DNA of 64,000 nucleotides from MR-S7 sp000400995 (GTDB lineage: Bacteria; Pseudomonadota; Gammaproteobacteria; Burkholderiales; Burkholderiaceae_C), in assembly GCF_045291395.1 (NCBI RefSeq), contig NZ_CP152342.1:3782001-3846000 (forward strand), written 5' to 3'. The translations under genes and the position numbers were made by a program. This document shows, one piece after another, positions 25,865-35,174 of this stretch; positions within the stretch are counted from its first letter, which is position 1, and each line of letters starts with the position of its first letter. The notes under the pieces were generated by a model. The model ran no database searches, was not told where the DNA came from, and saw nothing but the letters and a program-made list of their open reading frames with translations.

Positions 25865-27229
25865 ATGTCTGAAGCCCCTCTAGTAGGTGGCAAGGCGGGT
25901 TATCAAGCAGCCATTGCAGACTTCCTACAAGAGCGATTGCAAACCAAACTCGACAAGCTCAAACCCGACGATCCGCAGCGTAACGACGTGCTCACGTCCT
26001 TTGCGCATAACGTGTGGCTGGCCAGTGCCGCCAAGCGCGTGGAGCAAATCCAGGCCGTCACCCACTCCCTCAAACCCATACATCCCGACGCACGGGGCAC
26101 CAACCTCTATGTGGAGCCCGCCAGCCTGCCGGCACTTGCCGAACTCGGCAGCCACGCACTGGGCGCGCAATTCGCGGGCGACGTGGTGGGCAACGCCGCC
26201 GCGCTGGATGTTTACAAATTCCTCAAGCTGGAGGTGAACGGGCGCAGCCTGCTCACCGCCCTGCTGGCGCAGGATGCCGATGCCCTGGCCGCGCTGCACA
26301 CCGATCCGGCGCAAGCCCAGTCGCTGCGCGACGCCTTTGTGTCGCTGACCCAGCCACGCGCTGAAGGGCCCAGCAGCCATACCCTGGCCAAACAGCTGTA
26401 TTGGTTGACAGGTGACGAAGCTTGCGCGGATGCGGACTACGCCCTGCTGGCACCGCTGTACGCCACGTCTCTGGCCCATGCGGTGCATGCACAGGTGCAG
26501 GAAGATCGCTTTGGCGAGGCCAACAAGACTGCCCGCGTGGCAAAGAAAGAACGCAAGGCACACGACGGCGTGTTTCACGACTACCCTGGCCTGGCCGTAC
26601 AGAACATGGGCGGCACCAAGCCGCAGAACATCAGCCAGCTCAACAGCGAGCGCAGGGGCATGAACTACCTGCTCTCATCGCTTCCGCCGCAGTGGCAGAC
26701 CAGCGCCATGCGGTTGCCCGTGCAGGCTGGCTCGGTATTTGACCGCCTGTTCATTGCCCGCCCCGAGGTGCGCCGCACCGTGCGGGCGCTGCGGCAGTTT
26801 CTGGAGTCCGACCCTGAGCCCAACCTGGCCACGCGGCAGCACCGCGAAGCTCTGCTGGACACGCTGCTGGACGAACTGGTGTCGCTGGCTGCCGAGTTGC
26901 AGCAGCAGTTGCCGCCAGGGTGGAGTCTGGACGACGATCGGTTTGCAAACCTGCATCGCAGCGAACAGCTCTGGCTCGACCCTTTGCGTGCCGAACTACC
27001 CGACCAGGCTGCCTTTGCCCAGGAGTGGTTGCAAATGGATTGGACCACCGACATCGGCAAGCGCTTTGCCAACTGGCTGAACGCGCAACTGCGCGACAAG
27101 CTGCCACTGGGCGACGCCGAAGCACGTGAATGGGCGAAAGTGTTGCTGGCTGATGAAGACGGCTTTCAGCAGCAATTGCGCTCGCTGCGCGATCGGCTGG
27201 ACGGCGTAACCACTGAGGTGGCGCCATGA
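25865..27229 (+). CDS. csy1: Type I-F effector large subunit Csy1 (Cas8f)
   Basis: Csy1/Cas8f of 454 residues, the subunit that with Csy2 holds the crRNA 5' handle and reads the CC PAM in target DNA. Family landmarks include the region MGGTKPQNISQLNSERRGMN, which is highly conserved in Csy1, and a C-terminal helical bundle ending in the WTTDIGKRFANWLN segment. ATG 25865 is preferred over the in-frame TTG 15 bases upstream because it has AAAGG 6 bases before it. Its end overlaps csy2 by four bases (ATGA), so csy1-csy2 are translationally coupled. Confidence 0.95.
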   Translation: MSEAPLVGGKAGYQAAIADFLQERLQTKLDKLKPDDPQRNDVLTSFAHNVWLASAAKRVEQIQAVTHSLKPIHPDARGTNLYVEPASLPALAELGSHALGAQFAGDVVGNAAALDVYKFLKLEVNGRSLLTALLAQDADALAALHTDPAQAQSLRDAFVSLTQPRAEGPSSHTLAKQLYWLTGDEACADADYALLAPLYATSLAHAVHAQVQEDRFGEANKTARVAKKERKAHDGVFHDYPGLAVQNMGGTKPQNISQLNSERRGMNYLLSSLPPQWQTSAMRLPVQAGSVFDRLFIARPEVRRTVRALRQFLESDPEPNLATRQHREALLDTLLDELVSLAAELQQQLPPGWSLDDDRFANLHRSEQLWLDPLRAELPDQAAFAQEWLQMDWTTDIGKRFANWLNAQLRDKLPLGDAEAREWAKVLLADEDGFQQQLRSLRDRLDGVTTEVAP

Positions 27230-28293
27230 CGCAACACGAAGCCATCCTCGTGCTACCCCGCCTGCGCATCCAGAACGCCAATGCCATTGCCAGCCCGCTC
27301 ACGCATGGATTCCCCTCCGTCACCGCCTTTACCGGCCTGATGTGGGCCCTGGAACGCAAACTGACCCAAGCAGGTGTCCCGCTGCGGCTGCAGGCCGTGG
27401 GTGTGGTGTGCCACCACCACCAGGAGCAGGTCACGCAAGGCTATGTGCGCAGCTTCAACCTGACGCGCAACCCGGTGGACAAGGACGGCAGCACTGCCGC
27501 CATCGTCGAAGAAGGCCGTATGCACTTGGAGATCACCCTGGTGCTGGCCGTGTCGGAAAAACGCCTCGCTGGCGCACCGCCTGCCCTGGTGCAGGGCAAC
27601 GATGACCAACTGGCCGACTGGGCGCGGACCGCGGGCGAGACGCTGGCCGGCATGCGCGTGGCCGGCGGCAGCGTGCTGCCCTCGCGCCCCGTGCCGGGCA
27701 AGCGAGTGCGGCCGTGGATGGCCTTGGTGCCTGACGACGCTGAGGCCGCTGCCACAGAGTTTCGCCAATGGCGCAGGCAATGGCTGCCCGGCTTTGCGCT
27801 GGTGGGTCGCGACGACCTGCTGGCCGAGCGTCTGCAGCACCTGCGCGAAACCCAGTCCGAAGCCACGCTGCTCGATGCCTGGCTAGATGCCGCCCGGTTC
27901 AACCACCAGCCCCTGCCCAGCGCAGATGGTTCCCCCACGCCCGACGGCAAAGTCGCGTGGGGTGATCCGCTGCGCCCCAAGGGCAGCGGCTGGGTCGTGC
28001 CCATTCCTGTGGGTTACGCCGCGCTAACCCCGCAGGCGCATCCCGCAGGCACGGTGCGCAACGCCCGGGATGCCACTGTGCCGCTGCGCTTCGTGGAGTC
28101 GGTCTATTCGCTGGGCAAATGGGTCAGCCCGCACCGGCTGACCAGCCTGACGGAACTGCTGTGGCGGGCTGAGACTGACGATGCCCAAGGTCTGTATCGC
28201 TGCCGCAATGGCTACCGGCCCAGCCCACGGTCAGACAGTCACAGCGACACATCCGAAGAAGAGGACGACGCCGATGCCTATGACTACACCTGA
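27226..28293 (+). CDS. csy2: Type I-F effector subunit Csy2 (Cas5f)
   Basis: Cas5-like RAMP protein of 355 residues that caps the 5' end of the crRNA with Csy1. The N-terminus VLPRLRIQNANAIASPLTHG and the motif GFPSVTAFTGLMWALER are conserved in Csy2, as is GAPPALVQG. The C-terminus carries an acidic tail (SEEEDDADAYD) that appears longer than in the well-studied Pseudomonas protein. There is a 55-bp gap before csy3. Confidence 0.93.
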   Translation: MTQHEAILVLPRLRIQNANAIASPLTHGFPSVTAFTGLMWALERKLTQAGVPLRLQAVGVVCHHHQEQVTQGYVRSFNLTRNPVDKDGSTAAIVEEGRMHLEITLVLAVSEKRLAGAPPALVQGNDDQLADWARTAGETLAGMRVAGGSVLPSRPVPGKRVRPWMALVPDDAEAAATEFRQWRRQWLPGFALVGRDDLLAERLQHLRETQSEATLLDAWLDAARFNHQPLPSADGSPTPDGKVAWGDPLRPKGSGWVVPIPVGYAALTPQAHPAGTVRNARDATVPLRFVESVYSLGKWVSPHRLTSLTELLWRAETDDAQGLYRCRNGYRPSPRSDSHSDTSEEEDDADAYDYT

Positions 28294-28348
28294 GCTGGCG
28301 CCTCCCCCGTAACTCTTTCACGCACCCGATTTTTCAAGGATTGACACC

Positions 28349-29374
28349 ATGACCGACAAACTCACCACCGCTTCCGTCCTGGCCTTCGAGCGCAAGCTCG
28401 ATCCCTCTGACGCCGTCTTCCACGCGGGCCGCTGGGAAGACCGCGCCCAGTCGCACGCCTGGCAGCCCGTGACCATTCGGCCCAAGTCCGTGCGCGGCAC
28501 CATCAGCAACCGGCTCAAGGCCAAGGACCAGGACCCAGCCAAGCTCGACGCCGCCATCGAGAACCCCAACCTGCAAACCGTGGATGTGGCCGCCCTGCCG
28601 CCGCAGGCCGATACGCTCAAGGCGCAGTTCACGCTGCGCGTACTCGGCGGCGCTGGCACACCATCAGCCTGCAATAGCGCGGCCTACCAGGCCAAGCTGC
28701 TGGCCACCGTGCAGGGCTATGAGCAGCAGCACGGCTTTGCCGAACTGGCGCGGCGCTACGCCGCCAACCTGGCCAATGGCCGCTTCCTCTGGCGCAACCG
28801 CGTGGGTGCCGAAAGCGTGGAAGTCACCGTGGAGCAGATGCAAGATGGCAAAGCTGCCAATTCATGGTCTTTTGATGCTCTAGCGCTTAATACACGGGCG
28901 GTAGCAGCTATCAATAATGAAACAAAAGGACTGAATGAACTCGGCCAGGTCATTGCTTCCGGGCTGGCGGGTACGGCACATGTGCTGCTGCGGGTCACGG
29001 CCTTTGTGCGCCAGGGTGCCGGGCAGGAAGTGTTCCCATCGCAAGAGCTGATCCTGGACAAGGGTAGCGCGGGCAAGAGCAAGACGCTGTACGACGTGGG
29101 AGGCGTGGCCGCGATCCACTCGCAAAAAATCGGCAACGCCATCCGCACCATCGACACCTGGTACGAAGGCGCCGACGAACTGGGCCCGATTGCTATCGAG
29201 CCCTATGGCTCCGTCACCACCCAGGGCAAGGCCTACCGCCAGCCCAAGCAGAAGCTGGACTTCTACACCTTGCTGGACAACTGGCTGCTCAAGGACCAAG
29301 TACCACCCGTCGAGCAGCAGCATTTCGTCATGGCCGTGCTCATTCGCGGCGGCGTATTCGGCGACGCGAGCTGA
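28349..29374 (+). CDS. csy3: Type I-F effector backbone Csy3 (Cas7f)
   Basis: Csy3/Cas7f of 341 residues; six copies form the helical backbone along the crRNA, each thumb kinking out every sixth base. Strong family blocks: ASVLAFERKLDPSDAVF, SVRGTISNRLK, LRVLGGAGTPSACN, EVFPSQELILDKG and a C-terminal AYRQPKQKLDFYTLLDNWLL. Around codons 173-190 a dispersed repeat copy is read in frame; from memory of the P. aeruginosa protein this replaces a less Asn/Ala-rich segment and adds about four residues. Confidence 0.95.
   Translation: MTDKLTTASVLAFERKLDPSDAVFHAGRWEDRAQSHAWQPVTIRPKSVRGTISNRLKAKDQDPAKLDAAIENPNLQTVDVAALPPQADTLKAQFTLRVLGGAGTPSACNSAAYQAKLLATVQGYEQQHGFAELARRYAANLANGRFLWRNRVGAESVEVTVEQMQDGKAANSWSFDALALNTRAVAAINNETKGLNELGQVIASGLAGTAHVLLRVTAFVRQGAGQEVFPSQELILDKGSAGKSKTLYDVGGVAAIHSQKIGNAIRTIDTWYEGADELGPIAIEPYGSVTTQGKAYRQPKQKLDFYTLLDNWLLKDQVPPVEQQHFVMAVLIRGGVFGDAS
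28868..28915 (-). repeat. Dispersed short repeat, copy G, inside csy3
   Basis: Minus-strand copy: TTGATAGCTGCTACC, spacer, TATTAAGCGCTAGAG, then CATCAAAAG. The coding strand reads it as FDALALNTRAVAAINN. Local A/T content is clearly higher than in the flanking csy3 sequence. Confidence 0.6.
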
Positions 29375-29379
29375 CCACC

Positions 29380-29955
29380 ATGACCACGCACTACATCGAC
29401 ATCACCCTGCTGCCCGACCCGGAGTTCAGCCACGCACACTTGCTGGGTGCGTTGGTAGCCAAACTGCATCGGGTACTGGTGCAGGGACAGAACACCGACA
29501 TTGGCGTAAGCTACCCGCAGCACACCAGCCAGCCCCTGGCCCGCCGCACCCTGGGGGTTGTGCTGCGCCTGCACGGCACTCCCGAGGCGCTGCAACGCTT
29601 GATGGCGCAGGACTGGCTCAAAGGCATGCGCGACCACACCCAGGTGGCTGCGCTGCGTCCGGTGCCCGCCGATGCACAGCACCGCACCGTGCGCCGCCGC
29701 CAGTTCAAGACCAACGCCGACCGCCTGCGCCGCCGCCGCATGCAGCGCAAGGGGGAGACCGCCGAACAGGCCGCAGCCGCCATTCCCAGCAGTGTGGAGC
29801 GCCGCCCTGACCTGCCATTTGTGCAACTGCGCAGCAGCAGCACCGGACAGCCGTTTTGCCTGTGTGTGGAGCATGGGCCGCTGTTGACCCAACCCATCCC
29901 CGGGACCTTCAACGCCTACGGTTTGGCTCATGAGGCAACGGTGCCGTGGTTTTGA
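29380..29955 (+). CDS. csy4: crRNA-processing endoribonuclease Csy4 (Cas6f)
   Basis: Cas6f of 191 residues, which cuts each repeat at the base of its hairpin and stays bound to the crRNA 3' end. The catalytic His is in AKLH (residue 30, equivalent to His29 of P. aeruginosa Csy4), the catalytic Ser region is LRSSSTGQPF, and the Arg-rich RNA-binding helix is KTNADRLRRRRMQRK. The C-terminal YGLAHEATVPWF is typical. It ends the csy operon, 5 bp after csy3, and the array leader follows directly. Confidence 0.95.
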   Translation: MTTHYIDITLLPDPEFSHAHLLGALVAKLHRVLVQGQNTDIGVSYPQHTSQPLARRTLGVVLRLHGTPEALQRLMAQDWLKGMRDHTQVAALRPVPADAQHRTVRRRQFKTNADRLRRRRMQRKGETAEQAAAAIPSSVERRPDLPFVQLRSSSTGQPFCLCVEHGPLLTQPIPGTFNAYGLAHEATVPWF

Positions 29956-29987
29956 CCCTTTTTCTGAGCACCGGACAAAGCCTTGTA

Positions 29988-30000
29988 AATCAAGCATTTG
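29988..30000 (+). promoter_or_regulatory. IHF-binding site, leader-distal
   Basis: AATCAAGCATTTG fits WATCAANNNNTTR at every defined position. It lies 84 bp before the first repeat, where type I-F leaders are known to use a second IHF site during spacer integration. Confidence 0.65.
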
Positions 30001-30054
30001 CAGAGCGTCTGGAAATTAGGTTGTTCGGGAACGCAGGTGAATTTGTTCTTGAAC

Positions 30055-30067
30055 AATCAATGCGTTA
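30055..30067 (+). promoter_or_regulatory. IHF-binding site, leader-proximal
   Basis: AATCAATGCGTTA fits WATCAANNNNTTR at every defined position and ends 16 bp before the first repeat, the expected place for IHF bending that presents the leader-repeat junction to Cas1-Cas2-3. Confidence 0.75.
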
Positions 30068-30083
30068 CGTGCTGGATGGTCTA

Positions 30084-33058
30084 GTTCACTGCCGCATAGG
30101 CAGCTCAGAAAGAGCGCATAACGGATAGTGCTTCTTCCAACACGTTCACTGCCGCATAGGCAGCTCAGAAATACGACCTCGGCTACAACGATGCCCGCAA
30201 TGCTGTTCACTGCCGCATAGGCAGCTCAGAAAGTGGAGTGCTCGCCGTGGCCCGTGTCTGGCAGTGTTCACTGCCGCATAGGCAGCTCAGAAAGTCCCCT
30301 TCCCATAGCGGCCGTTGATGGCATCGTTCACTGCCGCATAGGCAGCTCAGAAATGCGGTACGGATACCGGTGCGCATCCTGCGGCTGTTCACTGCTGCAT
30401 AGGCAGCTCAGAAAATTCCGTGGCCACGCCCTCGCGCAGGGCCCTGGTTCACTGCCGCATAGGCAGCTCAGAAAAGCTTGTTGAGCGCTTCAGCGAGCAC
30501 CACCAGGTTCACTGCCGCATAGGCAGCTCAGAAAGTAGGCCGGCGCCACGATGTCGGCCGCCCTGCCGTTCACTGCCGCATAGGCAGCTCAGAAACGAGA
30601 CTGTGCTGCAGCACGAGCTGGTCCTGGGTTCACTGCCGCATAGGCAGCTCAGAAAGTCAGCACCCATGACGCGGCGATTGCTGTGGCGTTCACTGCCGCA
30701 TAGGCAGCTCAGAAAACGATAGAAAACTGCCGGTTCCGGCTGTTTCCGTTCACTGCCGCATAGGCAGCTCAGAAAATCGCGCTGGGGCGCTGCGCGCGCG
30801 GGTCGGAGTTCACTGCCGCATAGGCAGCTCAGAAATCGCCCGTGGCGACATGGCGCCGGTAGTCATAGTTCACTGCCGCATAGGCAGCTCAGAAAGTGGA
30901 GAAGCACGTCTGCCCGCTGCAGTTCGAGTTCACTGCCGCATAGGCAGCTCAGAAAATTGGCCGCCGCTGCTGTAGTACTTGACCGCGGTTCACTGCCGCA
31001 TAGGCAGCTCAGAAAACCACGATGTGCCCGTTGACGGGCTTGATCGCGTTCACTGCCGCATAGGCAGCTCAGAAAGACCCCATCGCCCCCCGCCGAAGAA
31101 CCCTACGGTTCACTGCCGCATAGGCAGCTCAGAAACCGAAGTCCGCCGCCGGCGACGGAAAGCCCGCGTTCACTGCCGCATAGGCAGCTCAGAAAAAGCG
31201 GCCCGATGTCAGTCCCGCCATCCCCCTGTTCACTGCCGCATAGGCAGCTCAGAAATGGACCCGGCCACTGTGCGGCGGCGCTGGAGCGTTCACTGCCGCA
31301 TAGGCAGCTCAGAAATCACACCCTCGCCAGCAGCGCAAGTCTGCCCCGTTCACTGCCGCATAGGCAGCTCAGAAACATGTTTCTTCCCTCACGTAGCGGA
31401 CGATGCGGTTCACTGCCGCATAGGCAGCTCAGAAATGTGCTCCCTGCGCCATCCGCAGCGCCGTCGCGTTCACTGCCGCATAGGCAGCTCAGAAATGCAC
31501 TACTTCGTGGGCGCGATGGACTGGTGGGTTCACTGCCGCATAGGCAGCTCAGAAATTTGGGTTCGCCGCCCACCGCTCGTAGAACTCGTTCACTGCCGCA
31601 TAGGCAGCTCAGAAAACGCTGCGCGGCACCGACCGCGCCGCCTGGACGTTCACTGCCGCATAGGCAGCTCAGAAACGCAGCAGCACACGCCCTGGTGGAA
31701 GCAAGACGTTCACTGCCGCATAGGCAGCTCAGAAAAGCACGGCCAGAATCTCCGTGCGCCAATTGGTGTTCACTGCCGCATAGGCAGCTCAGAAAGTCGT
31801 CGTTTTCCTTGCGGTAGCTGTAGCTCTGTTCACTGCCGCATAGGCAGCTCAGAAAAAGGCGGATTGGGTGATCGGCGTTGCCGCGCCGTTCACTGCCGCA
31901 TAGGCAGCTCAGAAATCAGTCAGCAGCTTTACGAAGTCGCCCAAATAGTTCACTGCCGCATAGGCAGCTCAGAAACAGCGTCTGGGCCATGGTGCTGAGC
32001 ACACCGCGTTCACTGCCGCATAGGCAGCTCAGAAAATGTCGGCGCCGGCCAGGCTGGAGGCGAACAGGTTCACTGCCGCATAGGCAGCTCAGAAAGACGC
32101 CCTCCGGTAGAGGGCTCTCCGAGGAGAAGTTCACTGCCGCATAGGCAGCTCAGAAACACGAGGCTCTCGTCGTAAGCCTCCAGCGCAAGTTCACTGCCGC
32201 ATAGGCAGCTCAGAAATCGCACGAAGCGCTTGATGCACGCCGTGACCAGTTCACTGCCGCATAGGCAGCTCAGAAAATAACGAAGCCGCGCGCGTCGCTG
32301 CGCAGCTTGTTCACTGCCGCATAGGCAGCTCAGAAAAGTCCCGCAACCGCTGCGGCTTCACCTGGCGGGTTCACTGCCGCATAGGCAGCTCAGAAAAGCA
32401 CGTCCTGCAGCAGCGCCAGCTCGGCCTGGTTCACTGCCGCATAGGCAGCTCAGAAACAGGCGTTTCCACACCTTGCGCGCGCCGGGGCGTTCACTGCCGC
32501 ATAGGCAGCTCAGAAAACCACGGGCGAGCAGGCGCGCGAGGTCTTCGAGTTCACTGCCGCATAGGCAGCTCAGAAAGTTGCGGGTGGGCCTGGAGGGGTG
32601 CGCAGTGCGTTCACTGCCGCATAGGCAGCTCAGAAACTGACCCGGTGTGGCCAGGCAGCGGGCCGATGACGTTCACTGCCGCATAGGCAGCTCAGAAATG
32701 GTCCAGGGCGGCCTTGCGCCCGTCGAACTGCGTTCACTGCCGCATAGGCAGCTCAGAAAACGCCAACTGCCCCGCCTGCATCGCAGCAGGGGTTCACTGC
32801 CGCATAGGCAGCTCAGAAAAAGAGCGTGGCCGCCGTGGGCCAGGCCGCCAAGTTCACTGCCGCATAGGCAGCTCAGAAAAGCTCGTCCAGCAGCCGCTCC
32901 TTCTTCCAGTCGTTCACTGCCGCATAGGCAGCTCAGAAAATTGCCGAGCACTTTGACGTGGACATTGGAGAGTTCACTGCCGCATAGGCAGCTCAGAGAT
33001 CATCCGAATTCCCCTGGAAGAAATCGAGTTGGTTCACTGCCGCACGGCAGCCCAGAAA
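30084..33058 (+). CRISPR. Type I-F CRISPR array, 50 repeats and 49 spacers
   Basis: 28-bp repeats beginning GTTCACTGCCGCATAGG and ending CAGCTCAGAAA, with the CTGCC-GCATA-GGCAG hairpin for Cas6f and the handle CTCAGAAA. Spacers are 32 bp, a few 33-34. The first repeat is at 30084-30111. One internal repeat (30387) has CTGCTGC instead of CTGCCGC; the penultimate (32972-32999) ends GAGA; the last (33032-33058) has a base deleted in the hairpin and a C in the handle, typical leader-distal decay. No spacer is repeated as far as I can see, and spacers are GC-rich. The long conserved array with intact cas1 suggests recent activity. Confidence 0.98.
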
Positions 33059-33125
33059 ACGTGGAGACGGCAATGCCGAGTTGCCCACCTCCTCTCCAAG
33101 AAAATAACTCATCACAATCGCGCGC

Positions 33126-34889
33126 ATGTCCGGCAGCCAGCTCATCGTCCTCGTCACCCCTGCCTTCCTGCTTCTCATGGCACTGGAGTGGGCCGTCGGC
33201 CGCTGGCGCGGAGTGCGCCCCTTCCGGCTTGCCGACGCGGTGAGCAGCATCAGCCTGGGCATGCTGAGCCAAACCAGTGCCGTGTTCACCGTGCTGCTGC
33301 GCGTGGGCCTGTACACGCTGGCCTGGGAGCATCTGGCGCTGTGGCGCAACGACGGGTTCTGGAGGGCCTGGTACGGCTGGCTGCTGGCGCTGCTGCTGTA
33401 CGACTTCTGCTACTACTGGCTGCACCGCATGGGGCACGAGGTGGCGGTGCTCTGGGCCGCGCATGCGGTGCACCACCAGAGCCAGGACTACAACCTCTCG
33501 ACCGCACTGCGCCAGACCAGTTCGGGCGCGCTGCTGGGCTGGCTGTTCTACCTGCCCATGGCGCTGGCGGGCGTGCCGCCGCTGGTGTTCGTGGTGGTAG
33601 GCCTGGTAGACCTGCTCTACCAGTTCTGGGTGCATACCGAGCAGGTGGGGCGGCTGGGCTGGTTCGACCGCTGGTTCTGCAGCCCCAGCAACCACCGCGT
33701 GCACCATGCCGTGAACGACGCCTACCTCGACAAGAACTACGGCGGCATCCTGATCGTGTGGGACCGGATCTTCGGCACCTTCAAGGACGAGGACCCGCGC
33801 GAGAAGTGCGTGTACGGCACGCGCGGCCTGCTCAACAGCTGGGACCCTCTGTGGGCCAATGCGCAGGTGTATGCGGGGCTGGCGCACGACTGCTGGCATG
33901 CGCGCGGCGTGGCGGACAAGCTGCGCGTGTGGCTGAAAGCCCCGGGCTGGCGGCCGGCGGACGTGGAGCGGCGTTTTCCCAAGCCGGCGTTCGACATCAA
34001 CGCCATGCCCGTGTTCGACCCCGCGGTGCCACCCGCGCTGCGCTGGTTCGCCGGGCTGCAGTTCGTGCTGCTGCTGGCAGGCGTGGCGGCCTTCCTGTGG
34101 CAAGCCGAAGCTGCGCCGCTGGCCGCCAACGCCATCTGGTTCGCCGTGCTGCTGGCCTGCCAATGGGCACTGGGCGCGGCCATGCAGGGGCGCATCGGTC
34201 CGTGGGAGGCGCTGATGGTCGAGGCCGGCGCGCTGGCCACGGCCACCAGTGCGCTGCAGTTGGAGGAATGGCACCTGCTGTTGAAGCCCATGGCCATGGT
34301 GTTCGCTATGGTTTGCGTAGCTGCCAGCGCTCGTCAGCAAAGCGCCAGAGGCCTTTTTGACCTGAAATCGCCTTACCCGCTGCTGCTGGGCGCACTGCTG
34401 GCTTCGCTGGCCGGCGACGTGTGCCTGATGCTGCCCGGCCTGTTCATTGCCGGCCTGGCGAGCTTCCTGCTGGCGCACCTGTGCTACATCGCGCTGCTGC
34501 GCCGGGGCGTGCCATGGATGGCGCACCGCCCTGCACTGGCCGCCACACTGGCGCTGGGGGCATGCGCATACGCCTTCCTGTGGCTGGGCGGGTTGCCCTC
34601 CGCGCTGCGGTTGCCCGTGGCGGCCTATGTGGCGGTGATCGCGCTCATGGCGGCGCAAGCCTGGGGGCGCTGGGCGGTGCTGCGCGACGGCCCTGCGCTG
34701 CACGTGGCGCTGGGCGCCTGCTGCTTCATGCTGAGCGATACGGTGCTGGCCACCAGCCGCTTCGTGCACCCGCTGCCGCACGCGCAGTTCTGGGTGCTGG
34801 CCGCGTACTACGCGGCGCAGGCGCTCATCGTCGGCGGCGTGCTGCGGGGAGCCCGCCGCCTTGACCCGGCGGGCCTGCGCGGGGGATAA
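33126..34889 (+). CDS. Fatty-acid hydroxylase (AGMO-like) fused to YhhN/TMEM86 lysoplasmalogenase domain
   Basis: Polytopic membrane protein of 587 residues. Residues 1-300 form a sterol-desaturase/fatty-acid-hydroxylase domain with di-iron histidine boxes HRMGH (100-104), HAVHH (113-117) and NHRVHH (189-194), closest in layout to alkylglycerol monooxygenase. Residues about 370-575 form a YhhN domain, the family of TMEM86 lysoplasmalogenases. Both parents act on ether-linked lipids in other organisms, so a bifunctional ether-lipid-degrading enzyme is a reasonable inference. A dispersed repeat copy is read in frame in the first YhhN loop. ATG 33126; the gene follows the CRISPR array by 67 bp. 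Confidence 0.85.
   Translation: MSGSQLIVLVTPAFLLLMALEWAVGRWRGVRPFRLADAVSSISLGMLSQTSAVFTVLLRVGLYTLAWEHLALWRNDGFWRAWYGWLLALLLYDFCYYWLHRMGHEVAVLWAAHAVHHQSQDYNLSTALRQTSSGALLGWLFYLPMALAGVPPLVFVVVGLVDLLYQFWVHTEQVGRLGWFDRWFCSPSNHRVHHAVNDAYLDKNYGGILIVWDRIFGTFKDEDPREKCVYGTRGLLNSWDPLWANAQVYAGLAHDCWHARGVADKLRVWLKAPGWRPADVERRFPKPAFDINAMPVFDPAVPPALRWFAGLQFVLLLAGVAAFLWQAEAAPLAANAIWFAVLLACQWALGAAMQGRIGPWEALMVEAGALATATSALQLEEWHLLLKPMAMVFAMVCVAASARQQSARGLFDLKSPYPLLLGALLASLAGDVCLMLPGLFIAGLASFLLAHLCYIALLRRGVPWMAHRPALAATLALGACAYAFLWLGGLPSALRLPVAAYVAVIALMAAQAWGRWAVLRDGPALHVALGACCFMLSDTVLATSRFVHPLPHAQFWVLAAYYAAQALIVGGVLRGARRLDPAGLRGG
34306..34370 (+). repeat. Dispersed short repeat, copy F, inside coding sequence
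   Basis: Contains GTAGCTGCCAGCGCTCGTC, AGCAAAGCGCCAGAGGCC and TTTTTGA. It codes for ASARQQSARGLFDLK, a hydrophilic loop between the first two YhhN helices. Confidence 0.6.
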
Positions 34890-34890
34890 T
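34861..34890 (+). promoter_or_regulatory. Strong sigma-70 promoter for the mgtC operon
   Basis: TTGACC (34861-34866), 18-base spacer, GATAAT (34885-34890): five of six matches in each box. It overlaps the 3' end of the preceding gene. Transcription would start near 34897, about 280 bases before the first gene of the operon. Confidence 0.65.
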
Positions 34891-35174
34891 GCGCGCTTCG
34901 CAAATTTCGGAGTCCCCACGTGGACAGTGCCAGTTCAACCAGTGATGCAAGGCGCGCCGCAATGGCTTCGCCGCTGGCCGACTGACCGACTCCCGCAACG
35001 GGAGCCCCAGCCGGCCACCCGAACCCGTTGCAGTTTTCAGCTTCTCCACCTTCCGCCCTGGTAATGGGCTTGGTGGCATTCCTGCGCTTCCACTGAGATC
35101 CTGCGCCCTGCCGGCACAGGTGTTTGACACGTACCGCTACGTGGCCCTTTCCCGTGCCCGCACAGGAGACCGCC
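34891..35174 (+). promoter_or_regulatory. Long structured mRNA leader with short upstream ORF
   Basis: No gene of normal size lies here. A GTG at 34920 with GGAG upstream opens a 21-codon leader frame, rich in Ser, Ala and Asp, that stops at 34985. Five bases later comes a 6-bp GC hairpin (CTCCCG-CAA-CGGGAG, 34990-35004), and near the end a second one (CACGTA-CCGC-TACGTG, 35128-35143). A 280-base leader with a uORF before an mgtC operon resembles Mg2+-responsive attenuators of enteric mgtA/mgtC, but no known riboswitch core is recognised. Confidence 0.45.

Larger units (their letters stand above)
29956..30083 (+). promoter_or_regulatory. CRISPR leader
   Basis: A/T-richer stretch of 128 bp between csy4 and the first repeat. 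It holds two exact matches to the IHF consensus (annotated separately). Its position and the repeat decay at the other end show that new spacers enter here, at 30084. Confidence 0.85.

Noticed and set aside
30207..33243. Open frames across the CRISPR array on both strands, with repeated VHCRIGSSE, SLPHRQLR or FLSCLCGSE units
   Set aside because: They are translations of the 28-bp repeat; the 60-61 bp periodicity simply leaves frames open. No start signals or independent coding evidence.
34990..35004. Hairpin as an intrinsic terminator of the hydroxylase/YhhN gene
   Set aside because: No T tract follows; it lies downstream of a strong promoter and is better seen as leader structure.
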